Positions 1-9,044 of a DNA stretch of 64,000 bases are shown piece by piece. The notes beneath the pieces were generated by a model, which was not told the origin of the DNA, ran no database searches, and saw only the letters and a list, made by a program, of their open reading frames with translations. A program made the position numbers and the translations under genes. Origin of the DNA: a bacterium (GTDB lineage: Bacteria; NPL-UPA2; JAUVJM01); contig JAUWGW010000004.1 of NCBI GenBank assembly GCA_030606215.1, positions 44,519-108,518 of the forward strand, read 5' to 3'. Position 1 is the stretch's first letter; the number at the start of each line of letters is the position of its first letter.

Positions 1-449
1 CTGTAAATAGAAGTATTGCCGTAAGACCGGTCCTCGCACTAAAATCAAAGATAACTCAAAAGAGGGAAGTCCCTGCGGGGTTAACCCTGAGTTACGGTAG
101 AACTTATACCACAACCCGTAAAGCTTTTATCGGGACAATACCAGTTGGATACTCACACGGATACGACAGGAGGCTCTCAAATAAGGCAGACGTCCTTGTG
201 AGAGGAAAAAGGTGTCCTGTTGTGGGGACAGTATGTATGGATAGATGCCTTGTTGACCTCACTAATATCCCTGAAGTAGAAGAAGGGGAAGAAGTTGTTC
301 TCATAGGAAAACAGGCTTGTCCCCGCGAAAGCGGGGGGCAGGAATCAATCTCCGTTGAAGAACTCGCTGAGAAAGCGGGAACCATCCCACATGAAATCAT
401 ATCGCGTCTCAAAGTCCCAAGAATCTACACCACCACTCCTGCCCGCTAA
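1..449 (+). CDS. alr: Alanine racemase, C-terminal part (5' end outside window)
   Basis: Open frame from base 3 reads VNRSIAVRPVLALKSKI...GLTLSYGRTYTTTRKAFIGTIPVGYSHGYDRRLSNKADVLVRGKRCPVVGTVCMDRCLVDLTNIP, typical Alr C-terminal domain (GYxDG-like and CMDxxxVDL motifs). Confidence 0.93.
   Translation, partial: VNRSIAVRPVLALKSKITQKREVPAGLTLSYGRTYTTTRKAFIGTIPVGYSHGYDRRLSNKADVLVRGKRCPVVGTVCMDRCLVDLTNIPEVEEGEEVVLIGKQACPRESGGQESISVEELAEKAGTIPHEIISRLKVPRIYTTTPAR
311..342. repeat. Palindromic repeat inside alr
   Basis: CCCCGCGAAAGCGGGG at 321-336 within coding frame. Confidence 0.75.
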
Positions 450-1132
450 TCACTGTCTCTGCCGCTGAGGATGAGTGTGAACTCTCCTCTTGGATTTTCC
501 TCTTCAAAAACTTCAATCAATTCCGAGACCCTGCCCCGCAATATCTCTTCAAATTTCTTTGTAAGTTCCCTGCCAATAAACAGGAATCTATCCCCGATTA
601 TCTCTTTAATATCTCTCAGTGTGGAAAGCAAGCGATGGGGAGCTTCATAGAAAATTATTGTTCTGGGTTCATTCCGCAATTCCCGAAGTTCTCTCTTCCT
701 CCGGCCGCTTTTTGAAGAAAGCCACCCATAAAAAATGAAATTCACGCCTGGCATACCTGATACAGAAAGAGCTGTGGTCAATGCAGCCGGTCCCGGAATG
801 GGAACAATCGGGATATCTTTGCCCAGAGCCAGTCTAATAAGGTAGGAACCCGGATCAGAAATCCCCGGAGTTCCTGCATTTGACACGAGCGCAATTTTCC
901 TGCCCTCACTTAGAAGCCGCAGGAGTCCCTCAGCTTGTCTGGCCCTGTTATACCGGTAGTAACTTTTAAGAGGTGTTTTTATTCCGTAGTGACTGGTGAG
1001 TTTTCTCGTGAGGCGCGTATCTTCAGCCGCAATAAAATCTACTTCTTTTAAGACTCGTATAGCTCTTAAGGTTATATCTTCAAGGTTGCCTATAGGAGTG
1101 CTTACCACATAAAGACAACCACCGGGCATCAT
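446..1132 (-). CDS. rsmI: 16S rRNA (cytidine-2'-O)-methyltransferase RsmI
   Basis: LYVVSTPIGNLEDITLRAIRVLKEVDFIAAEDTR...ALVSNAGTPGISDPG...PGPAALTTALSVSG; tetrapyrrole-methylase-fold RsmI signature. Confidence 0.96.
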   Translation of the reverse strand: MMPGGCLYVVSTPIGNLEDITLRAIRVLKEVDFIAAEDTRLTRKLTSHYGIKTPLKSYYRYNRARQAEGLLRLLSEGRKIALVSNAGTPGISDPGSYLIRLALGKDIPIVPIPGPAALTTALSVSGMPGVNFIFYGWLSSKSGRRKRELRELRNEPRTIIFYEAPHRLLSTLRDIKEIIGDRFLFIGRELTKKFEEILRGRVSELIEVFEEENPRGEFTLILSGRDSD

Positions 1133-1134
1133 AC

Positions 1135-2127
1135 CTATTCATTTGCTCCGCGGAGCTGCGCAAAAATCATCTTCCCCGCAGAAGTTTGCAGGACACTTGT
1201 AATCACAACGTCCACAGTCAAGCCTGTGCTCTTTCTCGCATTCTCAACCACCACCATTGTCCCATCATCAAGATAACCAACTCCCTGATTATGCTCCTTA
1301 CCCTCTTTCACTATCTTTACAGCCATTATTTCACCGGGCAGGACTACAGGTTTCATAGCGTTGGCAAGCTCATTTATATTCAGAACACGGACACCTTCCA
1401 GTTCAGCAATTCTGTTCAAATTGTAATCATTGGTAATAAGCTCAGCATCCATAACTTTCCCAAGTTTGACAAGTTTACTGTCCACACCGTCAACCTCCGG
1501 AAAATCCATATCCTGGATTGTAACATTCATTTTCGGGTCTTTTTGCATTTTGTTAAGAATTTCAAGGCCTCTTCGTCCACGCTTCCGCTTGAGGGAATCA
1601 GGGCAGTCTGCTATAGTATGCAGTTCGTGGAGGACAAACCGTGGAATAACAAGGCTGCCTCCAAGAAATCCTGTCCTGCTGATATCAGCAACACGCCCAT
1701 CAATTATGACGCTCGTATCAAGTATTCTTAATCCTGTATTCTCTCCCACGCTGCCCTTCAAAAATGCAGGAAGAGTAAAATCGGCTTTTCTCTCAAGACT
1801 CATGATTACTCCCAGATATCCAAGTGCAATATTAAGCCCGAGCGGCACTATAAACCTGTTCATTCCTCCAATAGGGATCAGATAAAAAGGAATTGACAGA
1901 AGGTTCGCTGCCGCAAGCCCCATTATCAAACCTGAAGTAGCGACGCCAAGCTCTTTAAGAGAAGCTCCCCTCAATACCCCCCTTTCAAAACCAACGATTA
2001 AAATAGCCATAACCCCGCCTGCAATTGCTCCATGCATACCGAGTTCCAGACCAAACCGAGGTCCAATATAATAACCAACTGCAACACATACAACAATAAG
2101 AAGTAATCTAATCAAATTTATAAGCAT
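1135..2127 (-). CDS. PIN/TRAM domain membrane-anchored protein (YacL-like)
   Basis: N-terminal TM helices, LDTSVIIDGRVADI PIN motif, C-terminal TRAM-like GVGYLDDGTMVVVENA. Confidence 0.9.
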   Translation of the reverse strand: MLINLIRLLLIVVCVAVGYYIGPRFGLELGMHGAIAGGVMAILIVGFERGVLRGASLKELGVATSGLIMGLAAANLLSIPFYLIPIGGMNRFIVPLGLNIALGYLGVIMSLERKADFTLPAFLKGSVGENTGLRILDTSVIIDGRVADISRTGFLGGSLVIPRFVLHELHTIADCPDSLKRKRGRRGLEILNKMQKDPKMNVTIQDMDFPEVDGVDSKLVKLGKVMDAELITNDYNLNRIAELEGVRVLNINELANAMKPVVLPGEIMAVKIVKEGKEHNQGVGYLDDGTMVVVENARKSTGLTVDVVITSVLQTSAGKMIFAQLRGANE

Positions 2128-2139
2128 TTTTCTCGCTCC

Positions 2140-3483
2140 TTATTCACCTCTCATGGAAAGAGGCTCAAACCTTGTATACTCACTTATAAAAGCAAGCCTC
2201 ACGGTCCCAACAGGACCATTACGCTGTTTTGCAATAATCACCTCAGCCTCCCCCTGCTTTTTCTTCGGGTCATAATATTCTTCACGCAGGAGAAGTATAA
2301 CCACGTCAGCGTCCTGCTCAATTGCACCTGATTCACGCAAATCAGATAACTGAGGACGATGGTCCGCTCTCGCCTCTACGGCGCGGCTCAACTGAGAAAT
2401 AGCCACCACAGGAATCCTCAACTCTCTCGCCAGGGATTTTAGAGAGCGGGATATCTCGGAGATTTCCTGCTGTTTGTTATCTGCTCTCCCGGACCACTGC
2501 ATTAATTGCAGATAATCTATAATAATCAACCCTATATTTTCTCTTGCGTTCAAGCGTCTTGCTTTTGCTCTCAACTCAAGCACAGGAATAGCAGGAGTAT
2601 CGTCAATAAATATTGGCGCTTCCGAAAGCCTGCCTGCGGCTATAGTCAGTCTCGGGAAAGCTTCCTCGCTAAGGAAACCCGTGCGCAGTTTATACGCACT
2701 TACCCTTGCCTCAGCGCAAAGCATCCTTTGAACCAGTTGTTCTCTGGACGTTTCCAGGCTGAAGAATGCAACCGGGACTTTCTCTCTGATAGCGGCTGTT
2801 TGAGCAATATTAATCGCAAGACTTGATTTTCCCATTGAAGGCCGCCCGGCAATTATTATCAAATCAGAAAGCTGCAATCCGGAAGTTATTTCGTCAAGAT
2901 CATCAAATCCTGTTGAAATACCTGTAACAAGCTGTTTGTTCCTGTAAAGTGCTTCAACCGTCTCCAGACTGTCATGGATAATATCTTTCAGGCGGATGAA
3001 ATCCTGCCCCGGTTTATCTCTGGAGAGGTTATATATTGACTGCTCAACCCTGTCAACAAAAAGACCAACATCATCAGGACTTCCATAACACTCATCTGCA
3101 ACCTTATTCAAGAGGTTTATCATATCCCGCAGGACCGCTTTCTCCTTCACAATCTTCGCATAATACTCAACATTTTCCGAAGTAGGAACGCCATCCACCA
3201 GCCCTGTCAGATAACTTGCTCCACCAACTGCCTCCAGATTTCCATCCCTGCGCAATTGCTCTGTAATTGTAACAAGGTCAATCGCCTCATCTTTTCCAAA
3301 CAATTCAACCATGGCAGAAAATATCTTTCTATGAGCTTCTCTGTAAAAACCTTCTTTATTGAGAAGCTCAATGCACCTGTACACAGCATTTGAAGTCATC
3401 AGCATTGAACCGAGGACAGACATTTCTGCCTCAACGTTCTGTGGTGGGATTCTCTCCTGTTCCATTATTTTTTCACAACCCAC
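2140..3483 (-). CDS. dnaB: Replicative DNA helicase DnaB
   Basis: PPQNVEAEMSVLGSMLM N-terminus, Walker A GRPSMGKSSLAINIA, LIIIDYLQLM, SLKSLARELRIPVVAISQLSR. Confidence 0.97.
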   Translation of the reverse strand: MGCEKIMEQERIPPQNVEAEMSVLGSMLMTSNAVYRCIELLNKEGFYREAHRKIFSAMVELFGKDEAIDLVTITEQLRRDGNLEAVGGASYLTGLVDGVPTSENVEYYAKIVKEKAVLRDMINLLNKVADECYGSPDDVGLFVDRVEQSIYNLSRDKPGQDFIRLKDIIHDSLETVEALYRNKQLVTGISTGFDDLDEITSGLQLSDLIIIAGRPSMGKSSLAINIAQTAAIREKVPVAFFSLETSREQLVQRMLCAEARVSAYKLRTGFLSEEAFPRLTIAAGRLSEAPIFIDDTPAIPVLELRAKARRLNARENIGLIIIDYLQLMQWSGRADNKQQEISEISRSLKSLARELRIPVVAISQLSRAVEARADHRPQLSDLRESGAIEQDADVVILLLREEYYDPKKKQGEAEVIIAKQRNGPVGTVRLAFISEYTRFEPLSMRGE

Positions 3484-3908
3484 ACCTTTACAGTTGTGGT
3501 GATTTCAGGATGGACTCTAACCTGGATTTCATAAACTCCAAGTTTCCTGATGTGTTCAGCAAGCAGAATATTCCGCCTGTCTATCTCAACTCCTTCCTCG
3601 TTAAGTGCTCTTGCAATATCCATAGATGTAACAGAACCAAACAACTTCTCATCTTCGCCAACTTCAACCGGAATTGTCAGCGATGCAGCAGTCAGCTTTT
3701 CAGCCAGAATTTCCGCAGACTTCTTCTCCTTTTCCTTCCTGATAATTTCCCCGCGTTTCTGCTCCTCTACTATTTTCATACTCGCAGGTGTAGCAGGTAG
3801 AGCCAAGCCGCGTGGAATCAGGAAGTTGCGCCCATAACCCGGTTTAACTTCAACCACATCTCCGGATGAGCCAAGATTCTCTACTTGTTTCCTGAGTATT
3901 ACCTTCAC
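3465..3908 (-). CDS. rplI: 50S ribosomal protein L9
   Basis: MKVILRKQVENLGSSGDVVEVKPGYGRNFLIPRGLA. Confidence 0.97.
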   Translation of the reverse strand: MKVILRKQVENLGSSGDVVEVKPGYGRNFLIPRGLALPATPASMKIVEEQKRGEIIRKEKEKKSAEILAEKLTAASLTIPVEVGEDEKLFGSVTSMDIARALNEEGVEIDRRNILLAEHIRKLGVYEIQVRVHPEITTTVKVWVVKK

Positions 3909-4189
3909 TATTCTGCCTTAAAAGGTAGAAGTGCAACCTGTCTTGCTCTCTTTACCGCTGTTGAGAGCTGTCTTTGATGCTTACTGCAATTTCCAGAAAT
4001 CCTGCCCGGCAATATTTTCCCTCTCTCAGTGATATAATTACGCAATCTATAGACATCCTTAAAATCAATCCTGTCAACTTTATCAGCACAGAACTTGCAT
4101 ACTTTTTTTCGCAGTGGACGCCGCCGCTTACGAGTTTGAGTTTTTCTCCTGACCAATTCCTCCACCCTCCTCAGAGATTTTTTCCTCAA
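3908..4189 (-). CDS. rpsR: 30S ribosomal protein S18 (annotated start may be upstream of true start)
   Basis: [63 protein letters not shown]. Confidence 0.95.
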   Translation of the reverse strand: MRKKSLRRVEELVRRKTQTRKRRRPLRKKVCKFCADKVDRIDFKDVYRLRNYITERGKILPGRISGNCSKHQRQLSTAVKRARQVALLPFKAE

Positions 4190-4601
4190 CTACAGGGTTG
4201 CTTTCTGCACCCTGCTCACCTTCCCTTACACCTGCACCTGCATTCGCGCGATCGCCTCTCCTCCCAAGAAACTGGATACGACCGGCAACAACCTCAAGTG
4301 CGCTACGCTTTTCACCATTACTTGTTTCCCAGTTGCGACTCTGCAGCCTTCCTTCAACGAAAACAGGGCTGCCTTTGCTCAGATACTCACCACAGATTTC
4401 AGCCTGTTTACGCCAGACAACAACAGTGACAAAGCACGTTTCTTCTTTCTTCTCTCCTTCTTTTGTGGTGTAGACCCTGTTGACCGCAATCCTCAAATTT
4501 GAGACAGCGTCTCCGCTCGGAACGTAACGCAGTTCCGGGTCTCTTACGAGATTGCCGATAAGAAAAACCCGATTCAAACTTGCCATTTCTCCATCCCCCA
4601 A
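4128..4601 (-). CDS. ssb: Single-stranded DNA-binding protein
   Basis: [34 protein letters not shown]...[14 protein letters not shown]-fold SSB signature; flanked by rpsF and rpsR. C-terminus lacks DDDIPF-like tip. Confidence 0.94.
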   Translation of the reverse strand: MGDGEMASLNRVFLIGNLVRDPELRYVPSGDAVSNLRIAVNRVYTTKEGEKKEETCFVTVVVWRKQAEICGEYLSKGSPVFVEGRLQSRNWETSNGEKRSALEVVAGRIQFLGRRGDRANAGAGVREGEQGAESNPVVEEKISEEGGGIGQEKNSNS

Positions 4602-4605
4602 TTAG

Positions 4606-4890
4606 CTAACTCTTTTGCAAGAACATACACCTCAAGATATTCTCTGCTAACCCACAAGTTCTTCTCAACTCACCTGTTATTTTCTCACCCCCTTTGAAAG
4701 TGAGCAGAATATAAATTGCCTCTGCCTTACCTTTAATCTTGTAAGCCAGTCTTCTCCTCCCCCATCTTTCCCAGTTTTCAATTTCGCCGCCTCCACTTGT
4801 AATCACTCCTTCAACAAGCCCTTTTATCCCGGTGACACCCTCTTCATCAAGTTCCGGGTTTGCAAGTAAAACACCCTCATACTCTCTCAT
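4606..4890 (-). CDS. rpsF: 30S ribosomal protein S6
   Basis: MREYEGVLLANPELDEE...WGRRRLAYKIKGKAEAIYILLTF; position upstream of ssb. Confidence 0.92.
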   Translation of the reverse strand: MREYEGVLLANPELDEEGVTGIKGLVEGVITSGGGEIENWERWGRRRLAYKIKGKAEAIYILLTFKGGEKITGELRRTCGLAENILRCMFLQKS

Positions 4891-4960
4891 GACTCTACCC
4901 CTTTTTAGCTGGCAACTATTTGCAATGATATCACAGTTAATTTACTTCTGCCAACTATTT

Positions 4961-6049
4961 TTATCTAAAATGAAAATAGATAATGTCTCCGTCCTGTACA
5001 ATGTAACCTCTCCCTTCAACCCTCAAAAACCCTTTTTCCTTAGCCTGCTTGATACCGGCACAGCGCTCAAAATCCGGGAAGGAGACCACCTCAGCCTTTA
5101 TAAACCCCCGCTCCATATCAGAATGAATTTTCCCTGCCGCAGTTGGAGCCGACGTTCCCTGTTTCGCAGTCCACGCATTCACCTTCCCTCCAACAACAGT
5201 ATAGAATGTAATCAACTGTAAGGCTTGAAAACTCGTAGTTATGAGTTTCTCCAGAGCTGTCGCAGTCAGTCCAAACTCCCGGCGAAATTCCTCCGCCTCT
5301 TCCCCGGTTAACTTTTGAAGTTCTGACTCAAGAAGTGCTGAAATGTAAAGGAGAGGGAATCCTTCAGCTTTCGCAAAATCCTCAAGCAGGGGCAAGCTTG
5401 CCTGCCCGCTTCCACTGCCACCTTCCTCAACATTTGCAACATATATTATGGGTTTTGCTGTTAGGAAATTTAGCATATCTGAACGGGGCACCTCAGCCCC
5501 TGCGCAAGCAGGGGCCTGTCCCCGCATGCTTAAAGCGGGGATTAGCCTGCGCCGCAGAGGAATACCTTTCTGAAGCGCATCCTTTGCTCTTAGAAGGATT
5601 TCTTTCTCTTCATTAGGAGATTTATCCTCCACTTTTTCAAGACGGCGTTCCACCATCTCCAAATCCGAAAGGGCAAGTTCCGTATGGACCACTTTAACAT
5701 CCTCAACCGGGTTTAGCTCCCCTTTCCCAAAACAGCGAACAACATGCAGTATAGCATCAACTTGCCTGATTTCAGCAAGGAATCTATTCCCCAGTCCCTC
5801 CCCGCAACTCGCACCTTTAACAAGACCAGCAATGTCTATGAACTTAAGTGTTTCCGGCTGCAATTCATCGGGCTTAAGAAGTGTCCTGAGCTTATTGAGA
5901 CGAACATCCGGAATTCTTACTACACCTATATTCGGATTGATTGTGCAGAAAGGATAATCAGAAACCTCGGCATTGTTAGAAGTCAGGCAATTAAAGATGG
6001 TGGATTTGCCTACATTTGGCAGTCCAACAATTCCACAACTAAAGCTCAT
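4961..6049 (-). CDS. ychF: Redox-regulated ATPase YchF
   Basis: CGIVGLPNVGKSTIFNCLTSNNAEVSDYPFCTINPNIGVVRIPD...FYTVVGGKVNAWTAKQGTSAPTAAGKIHSDMERGFIKAEV (TGS domain). Contains an in-frame repeat insertion. Confidence 0.96.
   Translation of the reverse strand: MSFSCGIVGLPNVGKSTIFNCLTSNNAEVSDYPFCTINPNIGVVRIPDVRLNKLRTLLKPDELQPETLKFIDIAGLVKGASCGEGLGNRFLAEIRQVDAILHVVRCFGKGELNPVEDVKVVHTELALSDLEMVERRLEKVEDKSPNEEKEILLRAKDALQKGIPLRRRLIPALSMRGQAPACAGAEVPRSDMLNFLTAKPIIYVANVEEGGSGSGQASLPLLEDFAKAEGFPLLYISALLESELQKLTGEEAEEFRREFGLTATALEKLITTSFQALQLITFYTVVGGKVNAWTAKQGTSAPTAAGKIHSDMERGFIKAEVVSFPDFERCAGIKQAKEKGFLRVEGRGYIVQDGDIIYFHFR
5497..5540. repeat. Two adjacent palindromes inside ychF
   Basis: CCCCTGCGCAAGCAGGGG (5497-5514) and CCCCGCATGCTTAAAGCGGGG (5520-5540). 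Confidence 0.8.
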
Positions 6050-6050
6050 G

Positions 6051-6605
6051 TCAGTTAAACATGCTCATCGCAGTGCTGAGCCCTTCCCGGATAATAATTT
6101 GAATTGCAGTCACGCCTCTCTCAATAGCCTCTTCAATCACCGGTTCTTCATGCGGAGAAAACTCCCCGAGGACAAACTCCGTATCTGAGCCCATATCTCC
6201 TCTTCCTATTCCAATCCGTATACGGGGGAATTTCTTCGAGCCAAGAGCTAATATTATGGATTCAACTCCCTTGTGTCCTCCTGCACTTCCTTCAGACCGT
6301 ATGCGGATTTTCCCCAGGCTTAAATTCATATCATCGTAAATTACAAGTAAGTCCTGAAGGTCAAAAGAGTAGTAACGCATAAAAGAGTTGATTGCTTTCC
6401 CGCTCAGGTTGACATAGGTGAGAGGTTTTACAAGGAAAACCATCTCACTATCAACCTTGCCTTTCCCGAACACGGAAAAATGTTTCCTCTGACACAGTTC
6501 AATCCCGGAAACAGATGAAAATTTATCAATCACCATGAACCCAGCATTATGCCGTGTTTTCTCATATTTTCTCGCAGGATTTCCCAACCCAACGACCACT
6601 TTCAT
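6051..6605 (-). CDS. pth: Peptidyl-tRNA hydrolase (start reassigned to internal ATG)
   Basis: MKVVVGLGNPARKYEKTRHNAGFMVID...VYDDMNLSLGKIRIRSEGSAGGHKG; upstream 57 codons of the ORF are antisense-like Lys/Arg low complexity out of frame with rplY. Confidence 0.94.
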   Translation of the reverse strand: MKVVVGLGNPARKYEKTRHNAGFMVIDKFSSVSGIELCQRKHFSVFGKGKVDSEMVFLVKPLTYVNLSGKAINSFMRYYSFDLQDLLVIYDDMNLSLGKIRIRSEGSAGGHKGVESIILALGSKKFPRIRIGIGRGDMGSDTEFVLGEFSPHEEPVIEEAIERGVTAIQIIIREGLSTAMSMFN

Positions 6606-6606
6606 A

Positions 6607-7332
6607 TCACTCCTTACCCTTGCCTCTTTCCTTCTCTTTCCCTTTCTCTTTCTCTTTCCCTTTCCCCTTGCCTCCTTCTTCCTCTTTTTCCTCTTCTTTT
6701 TCAGCCTCTTCCTCAGGCTTCTCCTCCTCGCCCACAAGCTCCGGTTCAGCCACTTCCTCTGCCACTTCCTCCTCAACCACTCTGGGCGCTATAACTGAGA
6801 CAACTACCCTATCGTCTTCAGTTACAATTTCCACACCCTCCGGTGAGCTCACATCTCGCACATGGATTAAATTTCCAATCTTAAGGTCTGTTACATCAAC
6901 TTCAATATTCCCCGGTATTTTATCTGCGAGACATTCAACCTCAACCTCACGCAATACATGCTCCAGAACACCCCCTTCTTTCTCCCCGGCAGATTCACCA
7001 ACTGTTACAACCGGAACTGAAACCTTCATCTTCTCAGTGAGCTTCACCCTGAAAAAATCAATATGCTGTAGTCTTCCCCATATAGGGTCAAACTGTTCCT
7101 CCCTGATAATAGCAGGAGTGGCAGCTTTGCCAACCCTTAACTCAATGACAGTATGTTCCCCTCCAGCACGCCTGACCTTCTCAAAATCCCTCTCTTTCAC
7201 TTGAAGAGGCACAACCTTCTGTTTCGTCCCGTAGAGGATAGCTGGAACAAACCCTTCTCTACGAAGCTTCCTCGCAGCTCCTTTCCCTGCCTTTTCCCTT
7301 ACTTCCCCTTCTAATGTTAACCGCTCCATCAT
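6607..7332 (-). CDS. rplY: 50S ribosomal protein L25/Ctc with long Glu/Lys low-complexity tail
   Basis: LTLEGEVREKAGKGAARKLRREGFVPAILYGTK...HIDFFRVKLTEKMKVSVPV; pth downstream is the usual neighbour. Confidence 0.93.
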   Translation of the reverse strand: MMERLTLEGEVREKAGKGAARKLRREGFVPAILYGTKQKVVPLQVKERDFEKVRRAGGEHTVIELRVGKAATPAIIREEQFDPIWGRLQHIDFFRVKLTEKMKVSVPVVTVGESAGEKEGGVLEHVLREVEVECLADKIPGNIEVDVTDLKIGNLIHVRDVSSPEGVEIVTEDDRVVVSVIAPRVVEEEVAEEVAEPELVGEEEKPEEEAEKEEEKEEEGGKGKGKEKEKGKEKERGKGKE

Positions 7333-7360
7333 ATCTCCCTCAAGATACACCCCCACCTCT

Positions 7361-7465
7361 TTCCTCCCCCCTCGAGGGGGAGGACTAAGGAGGGGGGGGC
7401 ATAAATGTCGCCCCTACGCCTGGCAACGGCATAAGTAACGGGCAGGAGAAAAACATTCCTGCCCG
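7361..7465. repeat. Intergenic palindromic repeats
   Basis: CTCCCCCCTCGAGGGGGAG-type inverted repeat near 7364-7385 and CGGGCAGGAgaaaaacatTCCTGCCCG near 7439-7465. Confidence 0.6.
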
Positions 7466-7488
7466 CCCCTTTTTGCCTTACTCCTCTA

Positions 7489-8019
7489 TCAGAACATCGC
7501 TCTTATGCCGAACGAAAGCGAGAGGTCGCTATCTTCAGCAACTCCCTCGTTAATGAAAATATCTTCAGTTGCAAGCATGTACGTCAGAGCAATGTCAATT
7601 GCAACATTGTCTGCAATGAAGTGCTTCACACCAGCCCGCGGTCCGTATACAAAAGCGCTTTCGTCCCATGAACCAAGCTCGACCTTGACATATTCAACTC
7701 TTGCGCCAACATACGGCACAGTCATCGTCGCCATGTCAAAATGGTGTTCAACAAAACCACCAAGCTCCCAGCCCTTCGCATCAACCCCGGGACCGCCAGC
7801 ATCTTCATAGGATAGATAACTCAGAAGACCTCCTACCTCAAGCGCATCTCTAATGAAGACACCATAGCCGAAAGACAACTCCAGCTCTGCCCCCGCCGCT
7901 CCGTCAGGGTCCCATCCGCCTTCAATTGAAAACTCCCTGGTCCCTTCCTGGATTGACGGCTGCGCACAAACAAATGTCGCAAGAGCCGCAACCATCGCCA
8001 CAACAAAATACTTTCTCAT
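7489..8019 (-). CDS. Outer-membrane beta-barrel protein
   Basis: Signal peptide MRKYFVVAMVAALATFVCA then alternating amphipathic strands ending in aromatic F (FGIRAMF). Confidence 0.7.
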   Translation of the reverse strand: MRKYFVVAMVAALATFVCAQPSIQEGTREFSIEGGWDPDGAAGAELELSFGYGVFIRDALEVGGLLSYLSYEDAGGPGVDAKGWELGGFVEHHFDMATMTVPYVGARVEYVKVELGSWDESAFVYGPRAGVKHFIADNVAIDIALTYMLATEDIFINEGVAEDSDLSLSFGIRAMF

Positions 8020-9044
8020 TCTACTCCCCTCCTTTCCTCTATTAATTTAACTACTTTCACAAAAGGCGTAATCTGAATACGCACAAGTTTTCTTAGAATC
8101 GGGCGCCTCCCAATAAACTTAGCTGCAGGTGGACTTACCCGATAATAAAATTCAACAAATCTCCTTCCGAACTCATTCTTAATGAGATATCTATCCCTGA
8201 AATCTGATAGAACTTTCACTTCGCCTGCCAGCTTACTGCCATATACGGCAGTTGCAATGAAACATCCTCCACCCGCTCCACCGCCATCATCATCCCCAGC
8301 ATACCCAGGCGGATAAAGAATAGAAATCCCCTGTATATCATCATCTTCAAGAGTGCGTAACAATACTATATCGGCTAAGGTATGCTCCGAAAGAAAATTC
8401 GGACCGCTCATCATTGTAGCCTCACAGCGATCCGGATACTTAGCCTTGAACTGAGCCCATGTCATAGTTGCTGGCGGTTCCGTTTCCCAATCCGTATGAG
8501 CCAAACCAAGCATATGCCCTACTTCATGCGTAACAACCCCCTGGATGTCAACTTTATTTGTCTCTCCGGTCGTTGTCCATTTCCAGTAAATATTGAGTGC
8601 TATATCAACTTCATCGAAATAGAGCGTTTCTGTATCATACCATCCGTAGTACGTCACCCCGTAAGTCCCAGGAACTTCAACTCCAGCAATAAAGCCCTCA
8701 GCAGTCCAGGCAATCATATTCACATCATCCTGTTCCAAATATCCAGTAGGAAAAGTTTCAGACGTTGTTCCATTATAATTGAAAGAACAAGATGCAGTCG
8801 CAACATCCTCCCATGTCTTGAAAGCCGCATAAATTGCTCCTACAGGCTCCGTAGCATCCGGGAGCCACCAGTTGCTGATTGTATAATCTATAGGCAGATC
8901 ATCGGCACTCCAGCGAAGGTAGTTACCTTTACCTGATTTGAGAAACCCGTATGCATGAGCCGCACCGGCATTGACAATACAGGCTAAAACAAGCACTAAG
9001 AGAAATCTTATTCCGCGCATTCTAAAATTCCCTTTATCTCGCAA
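8016..9044 (-). CDS. Matrixin-like secreted metalloprotease with CFI-box-type C-terminal domain
   Basis: Zinc motif THEVGHMLGLAHTD (HExxHxxGxxH); C-terminus GGGCFIATAVYGSKLAGEVKVLSDFRDRYL...FVEFYYRVSPPAAKFI. Confidence 0.85.
   Translation of the reverse strand: MRDKGNFRMRGIRFLLVLVLACIVNAGAAHAYGFLKSGKGNYLRWSADDLPIDYTISNWWLPDATEPVGAIYAAFKTWEDVATASCSFNYNGTTSETFPTGYLEQDDVNMIAWTAEGFIAGVEVPGTYGVTYYGWYDTETLYFDEVDIALNIYWKWTTTGETNKVDIQGVVTHEVGHMLGLAHTDWETEPPATMTWAQFKAKYPDRCEATMMSGPNFLSEHTLADIVLLRTLEDDDIQGISILYPPGYAGDDDGGGAGGGCFIATAVYGSKLAGEVKVLSDFRDRYLIKNEFGRRFVEFYYRVSPPAAKFIGRRPILRKLVRIQITPFVKVVKLIEERRGVE

Noticed and set aside
104-412. Minus-strand ORF opposite alr
   Set aside because: Antisense to clear alanine racemase coding sequence; no domain-like sequence.
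1186-1885. Plus-strand ORFs 1186-1731 and 1430-1885
   Set aside because: Antisense to PIN/TRAM gene; no recognisable protein features.
6606-6776. N-terminal 57 codons of the pth ORF (Lys/Arg-rich)
   Set aside because: Alternate frame of the rplY low-complexity tail; conserved Pth starts at MKVVVGLGNP.
6554-7204. 216-aa + strand ORF rich in S/P/F
   Set aside because: Antisense to rplY; arises from the homopyrimidine tract and shadow frame.
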